A stretch of DNA of 64,000 nucleotides from Desulfovibrio sp. TomC. GTDB taxonomy: Bacteria > Desulfobacterota > Desulfovibrionia > Desulfovibrionales > Desulfovibrionaceae. Position numbers and translations under genes: made by a program. The notes under the pieces are model-generated. The model saw only the letters and a list, made by a program, of their open reading frames with translations, had not been told where the DNA came from and made no database searches. The stretch is taken from NCBI RefSeq assembly GCF_000801335.2, contig NZ_JSEH01000008.1:1-64000 (forward strand), written 5' to 3'. Of the stretch, positions 16,449-24,571 are shown in pieces. Positions within the stretch are counted from its first letter, which is position 1. Each line of letters opens with the position of its first letter.

Positions 16449-17182
16449 GCCAGACCCCGGACAAGCGATTCACGCCCCAGGAATTGGCCGGCTTCGACGG
16501 CAGCGACGGCAAACCCGTCTACCTGGCCCACAACGGCATCGTCTACGACGTGACCACAAGCCGCCTGTGGAAAGCCGGCAAACACATGAACCGACACCAC
16601 GCCGGCGGCGATATGGGCCTCGAACTCTCCCAGGCCCCCCACTCCCCCGACGTCCTGGAACGCTTCCCCCAAGTCGGCATCCTCGAAGCCGAAGCCCTCA
16701 AGCCCGAACCCGTGGCCGACCGGGTCCCAGCCTGGCTCTCCCGCTTCATGAAGCGCTTCCCCATGCTCAAACGCCACCCCCACCCCATGACCGTCCACTT
16801 CCCCATCGCCTTTTGCGTGGCGGCTCCCATCTGCCTCGTCCTGGCCCTGGTCACCGGCTGGCCCGGCTTTGCCGCCTCTGTGGCCGTACTCCTCGGCGCA
16901 GCCACCCTCTTTACCCCCATCGCCATCGTCACCGGCCTGTTCACCTGGTGGCTCAACTACGCCTCAGCCCGCATCCCGCCCATCCTGGTCAAACTCGCCG
17001 CCACGCCCGTCCTGTTTCTCGCCGTCCTGTGGGCCTTCATCGAATGCGTCAAAACCCCGGACATCATGGCCCACCCCGGCGACCACCTCGGCTTCGTCCT
17101 GGTCGTGCTGGCCCTGTTCCCCCTGGTGTCCGTCGTTGGCTGGTTCGGCGCTGCGCTGACCTTCCCGCCGCATGATGATTAG
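16445..17182 (+). CDS. Cytochrome b5-like heme domain fused to DUF2231-type membrane domain
   Basis: The 245-aa protein starts with a bacterial cytochrome b5-like domain of about 75 residues: FTPQELAGFDG, VYLAHNGIVYDVTTS, HMNRHHAGGDM and LSQAPHSPDVLERFP, in which HHAGG and the APH histidine are candidate heme ligands (compare the HPGG motif of classical cytochrome b5). Residues 110-245 form four membrane segments, starting with the MTVHFPIAF signature of the DUF2231 family. A likely role is membrane electron transfer. It overlaps the receiver gene by 4 bp and has AAAGGAGC upstream. Confidence 0.85.
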   Translation: MSQTPDKRFTPQELAGFDGSDGKPVYLAHNGIVYDVTTSRLWKAGKHMNRHHAGGDMGLELSQAPHSPDVLERFPQVGILEAEALKPEPVADRVPAWLSRFMKRFPMLKRHPHPMTVHFPIAFCVAAPICLVLALVTGWPGFAASVAVLLGAATLFTPIAIVTGLFTWWLNYASARIPPILVKLAATPVLFLAVLWAFIECVKTPDIMAHPGDHLGFVLVVLALFPLVSVVGWFGAALTFPPHDD

Positions 17183-17251
17183 TAAATAAAGACAGCAGAT
17201 GCCGCCGGCGGCCGGGAAACCCACCCAAGGCACGTCCCATATTTCAGAAAT

Positions 17252-17303
17252 GCGGCCGGAGTGGTTTGCGCAAGGCTTTGATTGCGCAAACCACTCCGGC
17301 CGC
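17252..17303. repeat. Perfect 22-bp inverted repeat (long hairpin)
   Basis: Arms 17252-17273 and 17282-17303 are perfectly complementary (22 bp) around an 8-nt loop. It lies between the convergent cytochrome b5-type and histidine kinase genes, where it may act as a two-way transcription stop or a chromosomal palindromic element. Confidence 0.9.
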
Positions 17304-17312
17304 TGGCGAGTT

Positions 17313-17383
17313 GGGGGCTGGGTTTTGGCTGATGCGTCTGGCGCGGCCTCCGCGTCAGGCGCATCAGCCAAAACCCAGCCCCC
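17313..17383. repeat. Second long inverted repeat with 24-bp perfect arms
   Basis: Arms 17313-17336 and 17360-17383 are perfectly complementary; the 23-nt interior also pairs almost fully (TCTGGCGCGG with CCGCGTCAGG), so nearly all 71 nt can fold into a single hairpin. It starts only 9 bp after the first long hairpin but is unrelated in sequence. Confidence 0.9.
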
Positions 17384-17447
17384 ATTGATCTCACGCGCAC
17401 GCCGCCATTCCCGCCAACTGCATACTCACCGCTCTCTCCCATCCGGG

Positions 17448-17542
17448 GGTCCGGGGGGGGGTGACCTCCCCGGTGGGTCCAGGGCAAAGCCCTGGCAGGG
17501 TCCGGGACAGCGTCCCGGCGGGGTCCGGGGCAGCGCCCCGCT
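17448..17542. repeat. Tandem palindromic ~23-bp units (REP-like)
   Basis: Four head-to-tail units start with GGGTCC: a degenerate one from about 17448, then 17475-17497 (CCAGGGCAAAGCCCTGG core), 17498-17520 (CCGGGACAGCGTCCCGG core) and 17521-17542 (CCGGGGCAGCGCCCCG core). Compensating changes keep each palindrome intact while the sequence varies. The last unit reaches the stop codon of the histidine kinase. Confidence 0.85.
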
Positions 17543-19655
17543 ATTCCAACGGAAATGTGACGTGGAAGGTCGTGCCGTGGCCGGGTTCGGAGGTGAAGTG
17601 AATGGTGCCTTTGTGCTTTTCGACGATGGATAAGGCGATAGAGAGCCCTTGCCCACCGCCCTGCCCGACGCCTTTGGTGGTGAAGAAAGGATTGAAAATC
17701 TTATCCTGGAGATGGAGAGGGATGCCTGTGCCAAAGTCGCTTACGGCGACGGCGATGGCATTGCCTTCGAGACGACTGCTTACGCGGATGGAGGCATTGG
17801 ATGTCTGGCCGTGTTCGCTGGCCTGGGTGGCATTGATGAGCAGGCACAGCAGGAGTTGATTGAAATCACCCGGGACGCATGGCAGTTGCGGCAGATTGTC
17901 GGCCAGGTCGGTTTCCACGCCCACGGGATATTCCTGGACGCTTTTGGCCACTTCGATCGTGGCCAGAATGGCTTCGTTGACGTCGATGCAGCGTCGGCCT
18001 GTGGCGTCGGACTGGGCGAAGCGTTTGATGGTGCGCACGAAGGAGGCAACGCGTTCGGCTCCGAGCCGGCTTTCGTTCAGGGCCAGGGGCAGTTCGGCCA
18101 GCACCATTTCCAGATCATGTTCCTGGCGAAAGGTTTCGATGGCCTGGCGGGCGGTTTCCAGGGCCTGACCGCACTGGGCTTGTTGCAGGGCGACTTCGTA
18201 TCTGTCGAGCAATTCGATGAGCCGGGTGAGATTGGATTGGGCGAATTCCAGATTCCCGGAGAGGTATTGCAGGGGGGTGTTTATTTCGTGGGCGACGCCC
18301 CCGGCCAGCTGTCCGATGGCTTCCAGGCGTTTGGCGGTGGCGAGTTGCCTTTCGAGTTGTCGCAGTTGGCTGATATCGGTGAGGACCTCAAGCGACCCTT
18401 GGTAGTCGCCGTCGGGGCCGATCAACGGCGAGGGCGAGACCATGACGGTGACCAGTCGACCGTCGGCCCGGCGCATAGTCAATTCGTAGGGCTCGGCCTG
18501 CCCCTGCTGCCGGCCGGCCAGGGACTCCGCAAAGCGCGTGTGGTCTTCTTGCCGGATGAAGGCTGTGGCCGGTTGCCCGACAATGTCGCACATAGGGCGG
18601 CCGAGCATGTCGCACAGGGTCTGGTTGGCGAAATCAATACGTCCATCCGGGGAAAGGATCGCCACACCCTGGTGCATGAGGTCAATGAGCGTCCGGTAGA
18701 GTCCTTCGCTTTGGGCCAGGGCGATTTCGGTCTTGCGACGGTCGGTGACGTCGCGGCACATGACCACCTTGCCGGTGAATTTGCCGGATACGTCGTGCAG
18801 CCGTTCGATGACAACGTTGTAGTGCCGGGCCGTATCGCCGTGTCCGACCGTCTTTTCGATCTCCACTCTGTCGTCGTTAGACTGTTTGAGTTCAGCCAAA
18901 ACCGGTTCCAGCCAGGGCAACAACTCCTCCAGGGCGCGGCCGCGGATATTCTCATAAACACCAGGCTGTTCCGGCCGGGCTGTTCCATAATACAGCGCCC
19001 CGGCCGGGCTGCTGTAACCGATTATCCGCAGCGCGGCCGTATTACAATTCTCCACCCGTCTGTCGGCATCGAGCAGGAACAGACCGTGGGTAATGGATTC
19101 AAACACCGTAAGATACTTATTTTTCTCATTTGTCAGAGCAAGATTTTCCCGGGCCAAGGCCTCCTGGGCGTCTTGTCCGGACAGCTCGTTCCAGCGCAGA
19201 ACGAAAGCGAATTCCATGCGCTCGAAACATGCAGCGACGAAGTCCCGAGCGGCGGCGTGGTGCACGCGCGGCAGTTCATCGACGGCATCCACCAAATCGA
19301 GGTAGCTCCGCTTGTAGTATTTGAGCAGCCCCCAGAACATGGGAAGGGTCACGCCGCGGTGGCGATGCACTGCGGCCTCGTGGATGGCGAATGCGGCAAT
19401 GGGGTCATCGGAAGCAATGGGGATGAGCGGATACTCGTTCGTCCGGCCGTCATGGCATTTGAGGGCAGCGATGATGGCTTCGGTCAGCCCGGCCACGGAC
19501 ACCCGCCAGGCTTCGACCAGGGTCGAGGTGAAGGCCGTATAGCCTTGGGCCTTGGCATAGGCCAGGACACGCTCCATGAGCCAGGTTTCGCCCCGGGAAA
19601 GCAGCGTTGCCAGCGTGGAAGTCCAGGGAATGGCAAAGGATTGCGATGGCTCCAT
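17541..19655 (-). CDS. PAS-domain sensor histidine kinase
   Basis: The 704-aa protein has no membrane helix, so it is soluble. An N-terminal helical region of about 175 residues resembles the RsbRD-like sensor fold. A PAS domain (FESITHGLFLLDADRRVENCN) follows, then a second PAS domain (LIDLMHQGVAILSPDGRIDFANQ) with its PAC segment, an H-box GGVAHEINTPLQYL with the phospho-accepting His, and a HATPase domain with DFGTGIP and FFTTKGVGQGGGQGLSIAL. The HEINTPLQ type belongs to the HisKA family often found with orphan kinases in Desulfovibrio. The ATG at 19655 has GGGAG 7 bp upstream; an earlier ATG at 19703 does not. No response regulator is adjacent on this strand. Confidence 0.92.
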   Translation of the reverse strand: MEPSQSFAIPWTSTLATLLSRGETWLMERVLAYAKAQGYTAFTSTLVEAWRVSVAGLTEAIIAALKCHDGRTNEYPLIPIASDDPIAAFAIHEAAVHRHRGVTLPMFWGLLKYYKRSYLDLVDAVDELPRVHHAAARDFVAACFERMEFAFVLRWNELSGQDAQEALARENLALTNEKNKYLTVFESITHGLFLLDADRRVENCNTAALRIIGYSSPAGALYYGTARPEQPGVYENIRGRALEELLPWLEPVLAELKQSNDDRVEIEKTVGHGDTARHYNVVIERLHDVSGKFTGKVVMCRDVTDRRKTEIALAQSEGLYRTLIDLMHQGVAILSPDGRIDFANQTLCDMLGRPMCDIVGQPATAFIRQEDHTRFAESLAGRQQGQAEPYELTMRRADGRLVTVMVSPSPLIGPDGDYQGSLEVLTDISQLRQLERQLATAKRLEAIGQLAGGVAHEINTPLQYLSGNLEFAQSNLTRLIELLDRYEVALQQAQCGQALETARQAIETFRQEHDLEMVLAELPLALNESRLGAERVASFVRTIKRFAQSDATGRRCIDVNEAILATIEVAKSVQEYPVGVETDLADNLPQLPCVPGDFNQLLLCLLINATQASEHGQTSNASIRVSSRLEGNAIAVAVSDFGTGIPLHLQDKIFNPFFTTKGVGQGGGQGLSIALSIVEKHKGTIHFTSEPGHGTTFHVTFPLE

Positions 19656-19758
19656 AGAGGCTCCCGGGCTTGTCGAACCACGAGGGATTGGCACACCATC
19701 CATGATTGCCGAATTGTCTCAAGGCGTCAAATGGCACGCAAGGCCCGGGCCGGGGCGT

Positions 19759-20703
19759 CTACCGGAAGAGCAGATGGGCCACAAGGACGGCCAGGACCAG
19801 GGCCGGGTAGGCGCTGGCCCGGTTGAACAGGGCGGCGGCCTGGGCATCGTCAAGACTTTTGGCCAAGCGCAGGGCCGGGGGCAGCAGGAGCCAGGCCCCG
19901 CCAAGGCAGGCGATAAGGGTAAGCGGCGCAGACACGGCCAGGGGCGAGAGGGGCAGGAGGGGCACAGACAGGAACAGGCTGGCGGACAGCATGGCCACAG
20001 CCAGCCGGCTGGCTTTGGCGTAGCCCAGGACCACGGGCATGGTGCGCGCGCCGGTCAGGGCGTCGCGGCTGGCGTCGTGCCAGTCGGCGGGGATGTTCTG
20101 GCCGCCGATCTCCCAGGTGAAGACCCAGGCGAACAGGCCGACGAGAAACCAGGGCGAGGGGTCCGGGACCACAGCATAGGCGGCGGCCAGAGGCCCCAGC
20201 GCCTTGACGACGCCGTTTATGAGGGCGCGCAGGTGGGTGACGGTCAACAGCAGGCAGTAGGTGGTTTCAAGCAGGCAGCCGACGACGAGCAGCCCGGCGC
20301 AGACGGGATTTAGGGCATAGGCCCCGGCAAAGGCCACCAGAGCCCACAGGATGAACCAGACGATGGCGCCGGGCAGGGACAGGCAGCCCCGGGCCAGAGG
20401 ATGGCGGATAAAGGCCGCATCGAGGTAGTTGGCGCGGACGTCCTCGCCGCTGCCTTCGAGCTGGCGCTTGTCGGAGCGGTAGTCCACGATGTCGTTTAGG
20501 GCATAGACGGCGGTGTAGCCGGCAAAGACCGTGATGATGCCAAGCGCCACCACGGACAGGGGCGGCATGCCGCCCCGGCACAGCAGGGCCGCGCAAAACG
20601 GGCCGGCCAGATCGAGCAGGCCGTGGGGCGTGCGGGACAGGGCCAGATAGACGGTCAGGACAAAGCCCCGGCCTTCGGGAGCGACGCAAGAGGCGGATTT
20701 CAA
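19759..20703 (-). CDS. UbiA-family prenyltransferase
   Basis: The 314-aa protein is an integral membrane protein with about eight segments and both Asp-rich motifs of the UbiA superfamily: ALNDIVDYRSDKRQ (first) and IPADWHDASRDALTGARTMPV (second). The family attaches prenyl chains to aromatic rings, as in quinone (MenA/UbiA) or heme O synthesis. Position right after cydB and near ubiE/menG points to menaquinone for the bd oxidase, although the family alone does not fix the substrate. The TTG at 20703 lies 4 bp after the cydB stop and is the best start; the frame is open further upstream inside cydB. A missing ATG makes the exact start uncertain. Confidence 0.8.
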   Translation of the reverse strand: MKSASCVAPEGRGFVLTVYLALSRTPHGLLDLAGPFCAALLCRGGMPPLSVVALGIITVFAGYTAVYALNDIVDYRSDKRQLEGSGEDVRANYLDAAFIRHPLARGCLSLPGAIVWFILWALVAFAGAYALNPVCAGLLVVGCLLETTYCLLLTVTHLRALINGVVKALGPLAAAYAVVPDPSPWFLVGLFAWVFTWEIGGQNIPADWHDASRDALTGARTMPVVLGYAKASRLAVAMLSASLFLSVPLLPLSPLAVSAPLTLIACLGGAWLLLPPALRLAKSLDDAQAAALFNRASAYPALVLAVLVAHLLFR

Positions 20704-20707
20704 GCGG

Positions 20708-21718
20708 CTAGACCTCGTCTTCCGGGACCGCCTTGCCGCGAAACACCCGGTACTGGTAGGCATTGTAAAAAAGGACCACCGGCAGGAAGCCGCCGATGAC
20801 ATAGAGCATGATGCGCAACATGGGCGCGGGCGAAGCGGCGGACTCGGCGGTCACCCCCGGCGGCACGATCATGGGGAAAAGGCTTGTGCCAAAGGCCAGA
20901 AAGACGAACAGCAGCATGACGGCGCTGTACATCAGCGGCCGGCGTTCCCAGCCCTTGCCCAGGGCCCGGAAATAGAGGGCGGCGTTGAGCACGGCCACGA
21001 CCAGCAGCAGGATGAACCCTGGCGACAGCCCGGCCCGGCCCGGCCGGCCGACCAGATGGCCGAGATGGCCGTCCAGAAGAATATAGCCCACCAACAGCAC
21101 CAGACAGCCCACGGCCCCCGAACCGAAGCGCAGGCCCCAGATCCGGGCGGTGTCCTGCAGACCGCCCTCGGTCTTAAAGACCAGCCAGGCAGCGGCGAAC
21201 ATGGGGTAGAGGCACAAGAGCGTGGCGGTCAGCAGGATGGTAAAGGGCGAAAACCAGTCAAACGATCCGCCGACGTAGCGCAGCCCGTCAAAGGCCATGC
21301 CCTGGAGGATGCCGCCGAGCAGGATGCCGTGGGCCACGGTGACGGCCACGCTGCCCCAGCCAAAGACCTTGGTCCAAAACCACTTGTCCGCGACCTCGGC
21401 CCGGTATTCGATGCCGATGCCCCGGGCCATCAGCGCAAACAGCAGGAACCCGGCCGGCAGGTACAGCGCGGCCAGCACCGTGCCGTAGACCAGCGGAAAC
21501 GCGCCAAAGAGCACTCCGCCCAGCATGACCAGCCAGGTCTGGTTGGCGTGCCACACGCCTTCAATGCTTTCGACCATGACGTTGTGCCGGGCTTCGCTTT
21601 TTTCCAGCAGGCACAGGATGCCAACTCCCAGATCAAAGCCGTCGGTAAAGACGTAAAGCCACAGCAGAAAGGCCAGTATCCAGTACCAGACATCAGCGAG
21701 GGTCATCTGTGCGTCCAT
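20708..21718 (-). CDS. cydB: Cytochrome bd quinol oxidase subunit II
   Basis: The 336-aa polytopic protein begins with DVWYWILAFLLWLYVFTDGFDLGVG, matching the start of CydB, and has GVWHANQTWLVMLGG, which is the typical second-helix region. It is the partner of CydA in the oxygen-reducing bd oxidase of the cytoplasmic membrane. In anaerobes of the Desulfovibrio type this oxidase removes oxygen with quinol electrons. The start ATG at 21718 has AAAGG about 10 bp upstream, 57 bp after the cydA stop; the UbiA-type gene starts 4 bp after the stop. Confidence 0.95.
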   Translation of the reverse strand: MDAQMTLADVWYWILAFLLWLYVFTDGFDLGVGILCLLEKSEARHNVMVESIEGVWHANQTWLVMLGGVLFGAFPLVYGTVLAALYLPAGFLLFALMARGIGIEYRAEVADKWFWTKVFGWGSVAVTVAHGILLGGILQGMAFDGLRYVGGSFDWFSPFTILLTATLLCLYPMFAAAWLVFKTEGGLQDTARIWGLRFGSGAVGCLVLLVGYILLDGHLGHLVGRPGRAGLSPGFILLLVVAVLNAALYFRALGKGWERRPLMYSAVMLLFVFLAFGTSLFPMIVPPGVTAESAASPAPMLRIMLYVIGGFLPVVLFYNAYQYRVFRGKAVPEDEV

Positions 21719-21775
21719 CTCTGCCGCCTTTGTGCCTGTCCGTGGTTGCCCGAGGGTGACAAGTTTCGTTGCGCA

Positions 21776-23164
21776 TTAGCCGGCCGTGCGCCCCGGCAGA
21801 TGGCCGGCAGGAGGCATTTCGTCCATATTTGGCCCCCTGCGCAGGAGCTTGCCCATGAAAAAGAGGAAGGCGGCGCTCAAAAGCGTATAGGCCACGATGA
21901 ACCCGACCAGAGACAGGCCCACTTCGCCGGCGGACAGGTTGGCCGAATGGCCGCCCTCGGTGCGGATCAGGCCATAGGCCAGCCAGGGCTGCCGCCCCAC
22001 TTCGCGGGTGACCCAGCCCATGACCACGGCCAGATAGGCCCCGCCGGCCATGAGCGCCCAGGCCAGATACAGGGGCTTATTCTCCGAAGCCCGGGCCAGG
22101 GTGAGCCGGCCGCGCCGCCACCACCAAAGGGTCCAGGCCATGACCGCGACCATCATGCCGCCAACGCCGACCATGAGGCGAAAGGAATAAAACGGCAGCA
22201 CAATGGGCGGCCGGTCTTCCTTGGGAAAATCCTTGAGTCCGGGCACGATGCCGGTGGGGGAATGGGTGATGAGCAGGCTTAAGGCATAGGGGATGGAGAT
22301 TTCAAAAGAGTTGCGTTCATTGGCCGGATCAGGCCAGGCCACCATGTTCCAGGCCGCGCCCTGTCCGGGCTGGTTGGTGTCCCAGTGGGACTCGATGGCC
22401 GCCACCTTGGCCGGCTGGAGCCGGCCGATCTCCTGGCCGTTTAGGTCCCCGACAAAGGCTTGGAGCGGGGTCACGACCAGGGCGGCTATGGCGGCGAATT
22501 TAAACGAGCGCAGGAAGAAGGCCGGGTGGCGGCCAAGCAGGAGGTTTATGCCGGAGACCGCGCCGATGACGAACAGCGAGACGCTCAGGCATGCCAGATA
22601 CATGTGGGTGAAGGCCAGGGGCAGGTCCGGGGAAAAGACGGCGGCCAGATAGTCGTCCACCACGAAGATGCCGCCCGCCAGATGGCCGCCGGACGGAGTC
22701 TGCATCCAGGAGTTGGCCACCAGAATCCAGAAGGCCGACAGCGAGGCGGCAAAGGCCACCATGATGGTGGCGAAAAAATGCATCCTGGGGCCGACCCGTT
22801 TCCAGCCAAAGAGCATGATGTAGAGAAAGGCCGATTCCAGCATGAAGGCCATGGTGCCTTCAAAACCGAGGATCTGGCCGAAGAAGTTGCCGACCGTGGC
22901 CGAAAACGGCCCCCAGTTGGCCCCGAACTGGAATTCCAGGGGGATGCCGGAGACCACGCCCACGGCGAAATTGACGGCAAAAAGCCCGGACCAGAAGCGG
23001 AACTGGCGGAAATAGGCCAGGTCACGGGTTTTGAGCCACAGGGCCTCGAGACAGACGAGATAGACGCCAAGGCCGATGGTCAGGGTTGGAAAGGTGATGT
23101 GAAAGGCCGTGGTCAGGGCGAACTGCAACCGGGACAGCAGGAGCGGATCGGTCAGATAGTCCAT
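21776..23164 (-). CDS. cydA: Cytochrome bd quinol oxidase subunit I
   Basis: The 462-aa protein carries the CydA signatures: FALTTAFHITFPTLTIG (axial heme b595 His), LAFTHMYLACLS (His of heme b558), the quinol loop with GDLNGQEIGRLQPAKVAAIESHW, and GWVTREVGRQPW. The quinol-binding loop is short, as in the CydA form of many non-enteric bacteria and cyanide-insensitive oxidases. With CydB it forms the bd oxidase, which reduces oxygen to water without pumping protons. The methyltransferase gene ends 18 bp upstream and cydB follows after 57 bp, so all are one transcription unit. Confidence 0.96.
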   Translation of the reverse strand: MDYLTDPLLLSRLQFALTTAFHITFPTLTIGLGVYLVCLEALWLKTRDLAYFRQFRFWSGLFAVNFAVGVVSGIPLEFQFGANWGPFSATVGNFFGQILGFEGTMAFMLESAFLYIMLFGWKRVGPRMHFFATIMVAFAASLSAFWILVANSWMQTPSGGHLAGGIFVVDDYLAAVFSPDLPLAFTHMYLACLSVSLFVIGAVSGINLLLGRHPAFFLRSFKFAAIAALVVTPLQAFVGDLNGQEIGRLQPAKVAAIESHWDTNQPGQGAAWNMVAWPDPANERNSFEISIPYALSLLITHSPTGIVPGLKDFPKEDRPPIVLPFYSFRLMVGVGGMMVAVMAWTLWWWRRGRLTLARASENKPLYLAWALMAGGAYLAVVMGWVTREVGRQPWLAYGLIRTEGGHSANLSAGEVGLSLVGFIVAYTLLSAAFLFFMGKLLRRGPNMDEMPPAGHLPGRTAG

Positions 23165-23182
23165 GGCAGCTCCCAGGCCCGG

Positions 23183-23785
23183 TCAGGGGCGCGCGGTTTT
23201 GATGGCCACACCGAGGATGAAGAGGCACGACTCGTGGAATCCCGGCAAGAGGCGCAGTCCTTCCTCGGCCAGGGCCGCCCGGAACTCGGGGCCATGGAAC
23301 CGGTTTTCCCTCGGGTGGGCCAGGATAATCCGGAACAAGGGGTTGGCATAGAGCGGCGGATAGATTTCCTCGAAATAAAACGCGCCTCCCGGCCGCAGCA
23401 CCCGGGCCGCTTCGGCCACGCCGCGACGCCAATCGGGCAGGTGGTGGATGATGCCGAAGTTGACCACGGCGTCAAAGGCGTTGTCCGGATAGGGCAGTCG
23501 CTCGGCGTCGCCCAGGACAAACAGGCGTTTGTCCCACTCGGGTCCCTTGCGCCGGCCGGCAGCCACTTTGACCATGGCCGGGTCCACGTCCAGGCCGTGG
23601 TAGAGCGACGGGGCAAAGCGCCGGGCAAAAATGGCGGCCCCGCCGCCGTCGCCGCAGCCGATCTCCAACACCCTGGCCCCGGAGGGGATGGGGTGGGCGG
23701 CGCGAAAATAGGACACTTCCCGCCATTGGGCGATTTTGCGGACAAAGCTGCGACAATAGAACCGTTCCGGCCAGTTAACTTCCAT
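23183..23785 (-). CDS. Class I SAM-dependent methyltransferase upstream of cydAB
   Basis: The 200-aa protein has a SAM-binding VLEIGCGDGGGA at about residue 40, HGLDVDPAMVKVA, and a motif III region VLRPGGAFYFEE, and NFGIIHHLPDW as in UbiE/COQ5-like small-molecule methyltransferases. It lies 18 bp upstream of cydA, so it is almost surely co-expressed with the oxidase; a role in quinone ring methylation or an unrelated metabolite is possible. Start ATG at 23785 fits the first conserved helix. The distance to ubiE is 82 bp. Confidence 0.85.
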   Translation of the reverse strand: MEVNWPERFYCRSFVRKIAQWREVSYFRAAHPIPSGARVLEIGCGDGGGAAIFARRFAPSLYHGLDVDPAMVKVAAGRRKGPEWDKRLFVLGDAERLPYPDNAFDAVVNFGIIHHLPDWRRGVAEAARVLRPGGAFYFEEIYPPLYANPLFRIILAHPRENRFHGPEFRAALAEEGLRLLPGFHESCLFILGVAIKTARP

Positions 23786-23867
23786 GCGTCCCCTCTGCTC
23801 CTGCTGTCAGTCTCCCATGTTGCACCAGACAGGCAGGGGCGCTGTCAAGGGAAATCTCTATTGCCGG

Positions 23868-24557
23868 CTAGCCCTTGCGCCCGGTGAAGATGCGGGCAAC
23901 GCCGCAGGTGAGGTCGGCGACGCGGCACTGGCCAAACCCGGCCTCGGCCATCTGGGCCAGGAAATCGGGGTCGCGCGGGAAGGCGTCGACGGATTCGACC
24001 AGATAGCTGTAGGCGTAATCGGTGCGCGACAGGAAGTTGCCGACCGGCGGCAGGATGCGGTCGAAATAGAAGCGGTACAGGGCCGCAGCCAGGGCGTTTC
24101 GCGGGATGCCGAATTCCATGATGTGCATCTGGCCGCCCGGGACGAGCACCCGGTGAAATTCACGCATGACCGCCACCCGCTCGGCAATGTTGCGGATGCC
24201 AAAGGCCATGGTCACGGCGGCCACGCTGGCGTCGGCAAGCGGCACGTCCCGGCAGTCGGCCACGCCCAGATGGTAGCCCGTCACATGTTTGCGCTCGCGC
24301 TTGGCCCGGGCCTGGGCCAGCATGGCCGGGGAAAAATCCAGGCCGACCACGGTCAGGCGCGGCCGGCGGCGACGAATGGCCAGGGCCACTTCGCCGGTGC
24401 CCGTAGCCGCGTCAAGGACGATGCCCGAGGTCGGTTCAAGCATCCCGACCAGCACCCTGCGCCACCAGATGTCGATGCCAAGCGACAGGGCGCTGTTTTG
24501 GAAATCATAGGAAAAGGCGATGTCCTCAAACATCCGCCGCACGAGCGTGTCGCGCAT
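23868..24557 (-). CDS. ubiE: Demethylmenaquinone/ubiquinone C-methyltransferase (UbiE/MenG)
   Basis: The 230-aa protein matches the UbiE/MenG family by length and motifs: MFEDIAFSYDFQNSALSLGID at the start, VLDAATGTGEVALAI (SAM loop), GLDFSPAMLAQA, and the family hallmark VTMAFGIRNIAERVAVMREFHRVLVPGG. It adds the C-methyl group to demethylmenaquinone, the last step of menaquinone synthesis. The ATG at 24557 starts at the expected place 14 bp after the MATE gene stop; the frame is open to 24878 inside that gene but is not protein-like. Confidence 0.93.
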   Translation of the reverse strand: MRDTLVRRMFEDIAFSYDFQNSALSLGIDIWWRRVLVGMLEPTSGIVLDAATGTGEVALAIRRRRPRLTVVGLDFSPAMLAQARAKRERKHVTGYHLGVADCRDVPLADASVAAVTMAFGIRNIAERVAVMREFHRVLVPGGQMHIMEFGIPRNALAAALYRFYFDRILPPVGNFLSRTDYAYSYLVESVDAFPRDPDFLAQMAEAGFGQCRVADLTCGVARIFTGRKG

Positions 24558-24571
24558 GGGTCCCCCCGAAG

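Noticed and set aside
17649-19826. Long plus-strand frame opposite the histidine kinase
   Set aside because: The kinase motifs are on the minus strand; the plus-strand product is unstructured and has no start signal.
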